Of a stretch of 18,894 nt of DNA, positions 14,896-18,894 are shown piece by piece. The DNA comes from an uncultured bacterium (GTDB lineage Bacteria > Actinomycetota > Coriobacteriia > Coriobacteriales > Coriobacteriaceae). The notes beneath the pieces were generated by a model. It searched no databases. It had not been told where the DNA came from and worked only from the letters and a program-made list of their open reading frames with translations. The translations under genes were made by a program, and so were the position numbers. Positions within the stretch are counted from its first letter, which is position 1, and every line of letters begins with the position of its first letter. The stretch is from NCBI GenBank assembly GCA_905215765.1, contig CAJMRP010000030.1, forward strand, positions 1-18,894. Direction: 5' to 3'.

Positions 14896-16304
14896 CGAAC
14901 GCGCCTTTGGTGAAGAGCGTCCGACTTTCCACCGTGCTGGGCGGCGATGTGAGGCTCGAGGCGTCAACCTACCTGCGCGACGGGTACGGCTTCGTACGCC
15001 TTGCCAACCAGTGCGACAACCACAAAAGGCTCGGTGACCTTGCCAACATTTGGCAGCCGAGCAGACTGACGGGGTATACCGTGCCGGAAGGCAAAGGGCT
15101 ACCCTTCTTTACCGCCGGCCAGGTGTTCGAGGACTTTCCCCGAGTGAGGAAGTGGCTCGCCGCGCCTTTCGTGCCCCAGGCTGATTCTAGATTCGTCAAG
15201 CAGGATTGGCTGCTGCTTTCGCGCTCGGGCGTGGTGGGCAACGTTACCGCCGTGTATCCGCATCACGTGAACAAGGTCATCACGGACGACCTGTTGCGCA
15301 TCGAGCCGAAGGACCAAGACGAGTACGGCTGGCTCTACGCGTATATGAAGACGGACTTCTTCAAGCAGATCGCACGAGCGTCTCAGTACGGTCACATGAT
15401 CAAGCACATCGAGGTGGCCCACGCCAACGAGTTTCCGGTCATCATGCCCGATGCGACCACGCGCAAAGCCATCGGCGACAAAGCCGCCAAGGCCGTGCGC
15501 CTGCGCGGCGAAGCATGGAAGCTGCGGGGCCAAGCGTTTGAGCTGCTGGAGAAACATCTGAAGGCAAGAAGCGATTCTCCGGTTCATAACACTGGATCAA
15601 AACGATTTAGCGAAGTGGGACTTAGCGAAGTCTTGCAGAACAGACTGAGGCTTGATGCCGATAGCTATGCTGGAAATATCGATGACATTGACGACTTGGT
15701 TACCAGTGGAGACTGGTGCACTCTTGGCAATGTAACAACCTTCTGCTCGGATCTTGGTCGTTTTGCGCGTGTCTACGGCAACGGCGGTAGAGCGTATGTG
15801 TCAGCCTCAGAGCTTTTTGATGTCAATGCGGCGCCGACTAAAATGATCTACGCCAAACTCGTTAACAACTGGGAGAAATACATTCTGCATAGCGGAACGA
15901 TCATCATGGCTTGTTCTGGCCAGAAATACGGCATCCTTGGCAGGGCCATCATGCTTACGGAAAATCAAGAAGGTCTTTTTGGGAGCCACGACCTGATGCG
16001 CATCAAAGTTGACGAAAGCAAGGTGCGTGCAGGGTATCTCCTGACTTTCCTGAATGATCCTCTGCTGGGTCGCCCCTATGTTGTTCGTAACGCATATGGA
16101 ACTTCAATCCCCCATCTAGACTCAACGGATTTACGCTCCGTTAAGGTGCCGAGGCTTGCCGTAGACGTTGAATCCGTCATCGCCGACCTTATGGACAGGA
16201 GCGTGAGCATCTCGGCCAAGGCTGACCGACTTGAAAACGAGGCGACGAAGCTGGCGCAGGAGCAAGTCGATATCACCATCGGAGAGATTATCTCAGACGC
16301 CTAA
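14892..16304 (+). CDS. restriction-modification specificity subunit (HsdS-like)
   Basis: A 470-residue DNA-recognition subunit that would direct the methyltransferase part to a bipartite target. Two target-recognition domains are evident from internal similarity: LSTVLGGDVRLEASTY (about 12-27) and LSEVLQNRLRLDADSY (about 244-259) open the two halves, and each half ends in a helical conserved region (about 190-226 and 420-468). The ATG at 14892 overlaps the upstream TGA (ATGA) with GGAGG eight bases before it. The second recognition domain is visibly A/T-richer than the rest, a sign of domain exchange. At 470 residues it is of type I HsdS size. No hsdR follows. Confidence 0.9.
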   Translation: MTNAPLVKSVRLSTVLGGDVRLEASTYLRDGYGFVRLANQCDNHKRLGDLANIWQPSRLTGYTVPEGKGLPFFTAGQVFEDFPRVRKWLAAPFVPQADSRFVKQDWLLLSRSGVVGNVTAVYPHHVNKVITDDLLRIEPKDQDEYGWLYAYMKTDFFKQIARASQYGHMIKHIEVAHANEFPVIMPDATTRKAIGDKAAKAVRLRGEAWKLRGQAFELLEKHLKARSDSPVHNTGSKRFSEVGLSEVLQNRLRLDADSYAGNIDDIDDLVTSGDWCTLGNVTTFCSDLGRFARVYGNGGRAYVSASELFDVNAAPTKMIYAKLVNNWEKYILHSGTIIMACSGQKYGILGRAIMLTENQEGLFGSHDLMRIKVDESKVRAGYLLTFLNDPLLGRPYVVRNAYGTSIPHLDSTDLRSVKVPRLAVDVESVIADLMDRSVSISAKADRLENEATKLAQEQVDITIGEIISDA

Positions 16305-16360
16305 TAGACCCATTAAATGCTTGGCATCTCATATCCTTAGCATACAAGACCAGCGCTGAC

Positions 16361-16402
16361 GGTACCCATTGGCAACGCTACAAAGTGTTACCAATGGGTA
16401 CC
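16361..16402. other. 19 bp near-perfect hairpin
   Basis: Two 19-base arms (16361-16379 and 16384-16402) pair with one mismatch and one G-T pair around a 4-base loop ACAA; the outer 12 bases (GGTACCCATTGG/CCAATGGGTACC) are perfect. No T run follows, so it is not a classical terminator. It lies 56 bases after the specificity gene and runs straight into a tRNA T-arm-like sequence. Role unknown. Confidence 0.7.
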
Positions 16403-16403
16403 C

Positions 16404-16430
16404 TGTCGGGTTCGAGTCCCGGCGCTTTGT
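16404..16430 (+). other. tRNA T-arm/acceptor-like fragment
   Basis: On the plus strand TCGGG-TTCGAGT-CCCGG has the exact T-arm form (16406-16422) and is followed by CGCTTTG, which can pair with CAAAGTG at 16381-16387 as an acceptor stem. No D-arm or anticodon arm is recognisable. It is either a decayed tRNA 3' end (an integration scar) or part of an unusual tRNA-like minihelix that competes with the hairpin at 16361-16402. Confidence 0.45.
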
Positions 16431-16432
16431 TG

Positions 16433-16474
16433 AAAAAAGCACGGCACCGAAACGGTGTCGTGCTTTTACTTTTT
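16433..16474. terminator. strong bidirectional terminator
   Basis: A 15 bp stem (16435-16449 with 16453-16467, one G-T pair) with loop AAA has an A run on its left and T runs on its right (TTTT, then TTTTTT from 16471). It can terminate the restriction-modification operon on the plus strand and the tRNA-Gly transcript on the minus strand. Confidence 0.85.
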
Positions 16475-16519
16475 TGGAGCGGGCAACGGGACTCGAACCC
16501 GCGAGTGTCAGCTTGGGAA
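16475..16519 (-). other. integration scar: 3' part of tRNA-Gly(CCC)
   Basis: On the minus strand this reads TTCCCAA (anticodon loop with anticodon CCC), GCTGA, a short variable region, the T-arm CGGGTTCGAGTCCCG and the acceptor 3' strand TGCCCGC with TCCA, so the CCA end is encoded. The 5' half is missing: upstream bases (16520 onward) have no D-arm. It is therefore one end of an element integrated at the anticodon loop of tRNA-Gly, with the complete tRNA expected at the other end, right of the window. Confidence 0.8.
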
Positions 16520-16600
16520 TCTTACACGCAAGTGTTCAAAGAGATAAAAAGCGTTGCTATCGTTGCAGGTAAAACGCGCGTTATGTGCCATAATGTGCAA

Positions 16601-16658
16601 CGTAGACCAAATCAATACACGCTATTTGGTCTACGTTTGGTCTACGTTTTGGTCTACG
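16601..16658. promoter_or_regulatory. GGTCTACG repeat cluster before the integrase
   Basis: Three direct copies of TTTGGTCTACG or its GGTCTACG core (16625-16635, 16636-16646, 16651-16658) are spaced about 11-13 bases apart. An inverted copy, CGTAGACCAAAT (16601-16612), lies upstream. They run up to the integrase ribosome binding site and about 80-140 bases from the tRNA-Gly scar. They could be arm-type integrase binding sites, or operators that let integrase or excisionase control its own expression. Confidence 0.65.
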
Positions 16659-16666
16659 GAGCACGC

Positions 16667-17869
16667 ATGGAATACACGCACTACATAGCCGCGAACCTCG
16701 AAAGCAGGGGCGGGAAATATCGCGCGGCGCTGAAATACATCGACGAGGACGGCGCGAGGAGGAAAACGACCAAAGCCCTCAAGGCCACCGGGAAACGCGC
16801 GGCCCAAAAGGAGCTGGAGCAGTGGCGCGAGGAGATGGAAGCCGACTGGGGCCAAAGACAGCGCGAGGGTGCGGCGTTGGCTGTTCTGGGGTTCGAGCCG
16901 GAGACGGTGCTTACCGTAGCCGCCTACGTTCGCCGCTATATCGACGGCAAGCGCCCGAGTATCGACCCGTCAACTTTCAACGAGTACGGGCGTCTGCTCG
17001 ACAACATCATTTCCCCGCTGCTCGGTGAGGTGGCACTTTCCGAACTTAACCCGGACATGGTGAGGGCGTGGGTTGCCAAGATGGGCGAGACATACGCCCC
17101 CGGCACGATGAAAAAGGCGCTCACGCTGTTGCGCTCGGCTTGCAATCAGGCCGTCGATACCGACCTGCTGGGCAAAGACCCGACCCGAGGCGTCAAGCCG
17201 CCCAAGGCCGGACGCCCGCGCCCCAACTCGCTTACCGCCGAGGGCGTGCGAACCGTGCGCGAGGTGCTCAGGGTGGCGGGCATGACCCCGGCTATGCTCG
17301 GGGTGAAAATCGCCCTATACACGGGCATGAGGGAAGGCGAGATATGCGGCCTCCGGTGGGCGAACGTCGATACCGATAGCGGCGTGCTCAAGGTGGAGGA
17401 CAGCATAGGCCGCGACGGGACGAGGTTTTACGCCAAAGACCCCAAGAACGACGGCAGCGCCCGCGCAGTGTATTTCGGCTCAGAGCTTGCCGCCGACCTC
17501 GTGGCGCGGCGCGAGGAGATGGAGGCCGCTTGCCTCGCTGCGGGCGTGCCTTTCACCGGGGCGCTCTACGTGCTCGGGGACATTCGCGGCGGTTTCATGC
17601 GCCCCAACACGATTTGGCAGAGGTGGCGCAACCTTGCCGAGGCATTGGAGCTGAAAGGGACGAGGGGAACCCGCCCGACGTTCCACGACCTGCGGCACAC
17701 GTTCGCAACCATGGCTGTAGCCGCCCACGTGGACATTAAGGCAATATCGGCGTCTATGGGGCACTCGAACGCGGCAATGACGCTCAACATCTACGCCGAC
17801 GCGACCGCCGAGGGCAAGCAACGCGCGGCCCAGACCATGCAAGCCGTTTTGTCGGGCGGTGAGGCGTGA
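16667..17869 (+). CDS. tyrosine recombinase / integrase
   Basis: A 400-residue site-specific recombinase of the phage integrase family. The N-terminal part (about 1-60) resembles the arm-binding domain, with basic strands; a SAM-like core-binding domain follows (about 75-165) and then the catalytic domain. Catalytic residues are visible: R222 in TGMREGEICGL, a lysine in the hairpin KDPKNDG (about 257-260), H340-x-x-R343 in HDLRHTFAT, H366 in MGHS and nucleophile Y376 in NIYAD. The frame is open much further upstream, but the ATG at 16667 has GGAG five bases before it, and the longer frame would translate the tRNA scar. It lies next to the tRNA-Gly scar that it presumably created and overlaps the next gene by one base. 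Confidence 0.94.
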   Translation: MEYTHYIAANLESRGGKYRAALKYIDEDGARRKTTKALKATGKRAAQKELEQWREEMEADWGQRQREGAALAVLGFEPETVLTVAAYVRRYIDGKRPSIDPSTFNEYGRLLDNIISPLLGEVALSELNPDMVRAWVAKMGETYAPGTMKKALTLLRSACNQAVDTDLLGKDPTRGVKPPKAGRPRPNSLTAEGVRTVREVLRVAGMTPAMLGVKIALYTGMREGEICGLRWANVDTDSGVLKVEDSIGRDGTRFYAKDPKNDGSARAVYFGSELAADLVARREEMEAACLAAGVPFTGALYVLGDIRGGFMRPNTIWQRWRNLAEALELKGTRGTRPTFHDLRHTFATMAVAAHVDIKAISASMGHSNAAMTLNIYADATAEGKQRAAQTMQAVLSGGEA

Positions 17870-18420
17870 TGGGCGCGGACTATATCGAATATCAGGACAA
17901 ACACGGTAAACCGATAGCGCTTTCGTTGAATATCGAGGCCGTCGAAAAACTCACTGAGGCGGCGGGGCGCTACGGCGTGCCCCCGTTCTCGACTTTCATT
18001 GACGGCGGGCGCGGCGTTGCGGGACTGCTCGAAAGATTCGACATTCCCCGGAAAGAGCTAGCCGCCGAGTTGCAAGTATCCAAAGCGACGGTGACGAACT
18101 GGACGAGGCGCGGCGACCTCGAACCGGTCAAAGCCGAGCGTGTGCTTGACGCGGTATCAAAGATTCTTGGGCGGCGGGGAGCCGCCGACCATGACGCGGA
18201 TATTGCGGCCTACGTTGCCCCAAGAATGGCCCCTATCGTGTCCATAGACGTGCCGAGGGCAAAACGTGGGTTTGTGTCTGAGACATTAATGCAATTGACA
18301 GATTCGCAGGTCGATATACTGCTAGAGGTCATGCGCGGGCTGCTGCTATGCAACGGGGATACGGAGACGGCAGATAACCTAGCGAGGGCCGTCGCTGCTG
18401 TCGAGGCCGTCAAAGGCTGA
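17869..18420 (+). CDS. helix-turn-helix protein of the element
   Basis: A 183-residue protein, translationally coupled to the integrase (TGATG overlap). The middle carries a helix-turn-helix, RKELAAELQVSKATVTNWTRRGDL (quoted here as RKELAAELQVSKATV plus TNWTRRGDL, about residues 60-84), like Cro/C1-type repressors. The N-terminal part (YQDKHGKPIALSLNIEAVEK) and the C-terminal helical part (LTDSQVDILLEVMRGLLL) are unassigned. GTG at 17866 precedes the ATG at 17869; the ATG is preferred. It probably regulates integration or lysogeny-type genes, but this is inferred from position and motif only. Confidence 0.8.
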   Translation: MGADYIEYQDKHGKPIALSLNIEAVEKLTEAAGRYGVPPFSTFIDGGRGVAGLLERFDIPRKELAAELQVSKATVTNWTRRGDLEPVKAERVLDAVSKILGRRGAADHDADIAAYVAPRMAPIVSIDVPRAKRGFVSETLMQLTDSQVDILLEVMRGLLLCNGDTETADNLARAVAAVEAVKG

Positions 18421-18517
18421 AAATCTTTTCAGTTCGTGCGGCGTTTCTACGGGCATTGCTAAATTGCAGAGACATACCACCTGCACAAATGAACCGAATA
18501 TTTAACGACACGACGAG

Positions 18518-18562
18518 AAACAAGCGTCCTACTAAATAATCGCAGGTAGGGCGCTTGTTTTA
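18518..18562 (+). terminator. intrinsic terminator after the integrase unit
   Basis: A 15 bp stem (18518-18532 with 18546-18560, one G-T pair) has a 13-base loop. The arm ends in GCTTGTTT followed by TATGTTT on the plus strand. It lies about 100 bases past the helix-turn-helix gene and separates it from the excisionase-like gene. Nothing else is visible in 18421-18517. Confidence 0.75.
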
Positions 18563-18639
18563 TGTTTCGTTGCAACATGGCTATAACCGTTATAGAGCGC
18601 TCAGAGAGAAAGCAACCGAACCACTGGAGGGACATACCC

Positions 18640-18864
18640 ATGTGCACTCAGGAACATTTGGACGAACTCAGGAAAGCCGCGAACGAGGGCCGCTATTCCG
18701 ACATTCCCAACCCGCTCACGGCACCCGAGGCGGCGGCTATCGCCCGTCGTTCGCGCGTGACTATCGCCCGCGCCTGCCAAAGTGGACAGCTCAAAGCCTC
18801 GAATACGGGCACCCGCTGGAACGTCAACCGCGATTCCCTGCTCTCATACGCGGGCCTCATCTAG
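18640..18864 (+). CDS. excisionase-like MerR-type DNA-binding protein
   Basis: A 74-residue protein. After a short helical lead, residues about 27-72 have the winged-helix pattern of HTH_17/excisionase proteins: LTAPEAAAIARRSRVTIAR, a short linker, then the wing-like GTRWNVNRDSLLSY. Such proteins usually bend DNA at attachment sites to favour excision, or act as small regulators. The frame opens at 18562, but the ATG at 18640 has GGAGGG eight bases upstream. It is separated from the integrase unit by a terminator, so it is expressed independently. A GGCCTCAT/ATGAGGCC inverted repeat (18853-18882) overlaps its end. Confidence 0.78.
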   Translation: MCTQEHLDELRKAANEGRYSDIPNPLTAPEAAAIARRSRVTIARACQSGQLKASNTGTRWNVNRDSLLSYAGLI

Positions 18865-18894
18865 GGCGCGGCGCATGAGGCCGATAATGGCGGC

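Larger units (their letters stand above)
16475..18894 (+). mobile_element. left end of an integrative element in tRNA-Gly
   Basis: The tRNA-Gly scar is followed at once by repeat sites, a tyrosine recombinase, a helix-turn-helix protein and an excisionase-like protein, the usual module at the integrase end of a prophage or integrative and conjugative element. No structural phage or conjugation gene is visible before the window ends, so its type cannot be told. Confidence 0.75.

Noticed and set aside
16475..16560. Complete tRNA-Gly gene
   Set aside because: Only the anticodon loop to 3' end is present; no D-arm or acceptor 5' strand exists upstream on the minus strand.
16601..16658. CRISPR-like array
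   Set aside because: Repeats are 8-11 bases with almost no spacer and no cas genes; protein binding sites fit better.
16385..16666. N-terminal extension of the integrase by 94 codons
   Set aside because: It would translate the terminator and tRNA-Gly scar, whereas the ATG at 16667 has a good ribosome binding site and gives a normal integrase start.

Overview
The window is most probably chromosomal DNA from a high-GC Actinomycetota gut organism of the Coriobacteriia, with Collinsella as my best guess. I base this on the G/C-rich codon usage, the purC/purB neighbours, the Tat-type lipoprotein with a TSCPD-domain partner, and the tRNA and terminator style. This is inference from gene content, not a database match.

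Layout. Positions 1-405 hold what looks like the leader or spacer of an rRNA operon running leftward out of the window (boxA-like element at 30-43), a decayed gene end, and a terminator repeat. Positions 406-1710 are a small acquired islet. It carries an A/T-richer TraX-family membrane protein gene and is bracketed by two copies of a 55-56 bp terminator repeat. A 25 bp copy of the tRNA-Lys 3' end lies just before the traX start. The intact tRNA-Lys(TTT) (1710-1782, minus) has its own promoter. Positions 1811-10156 are an ordinary core block, all on the minus strand: an M29 aminopeptidase; purC plus a small membrane protein; an OmpR-type response regulator with its histidine kinase; a TSCPD protein plus a Tat lipoprotein; and purB.

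From about 10.2 kb the strand flips and the DNA is accessory. A Schlafen-AlbA_2/HATPase-like regulator gene (10555-12228) is preceded by five copies of an AAATTACATTAG-type operator, two of which bracket a perfect -10 box. Then comes a three-cistron restriction-modification operon: a 75-residue small protein, a large nuclease-methyltransferase fusion, and a specificity subunit with two target-recognition domains. No helicase-type HsdR is present, so the architecture resembles two-subunit type IIB (BcgI-like) systems more than classical type I. The fusion gene is cut by one in-frame TAA exactly between the PD-(D/E)XK nuclease part and the N6-adenine methyltransferase part.

Past the operon, a long hairpin, a tRNA T-arm-like fragment and a bidirectional terminator lead to a fragment of a tRNA-Gly(CCC) 3' half (16475-16519). 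This fragment marks the end of an integrative element that continues beyond the right edge. The element begins with a tyrosine recombinase preceded by three direct copies and one inverted copy of a GGTCTACG-type repeat, then a helix-turn-helix protein and an excisionase-like protein.

The most interesting points are the split restriction-modification gene, the operator array before the AlbA_2 gene, the duplicated tRNA-Lys/terminator segments around traX, and the hairpin plus tRNA-like structure at 16361-16430.
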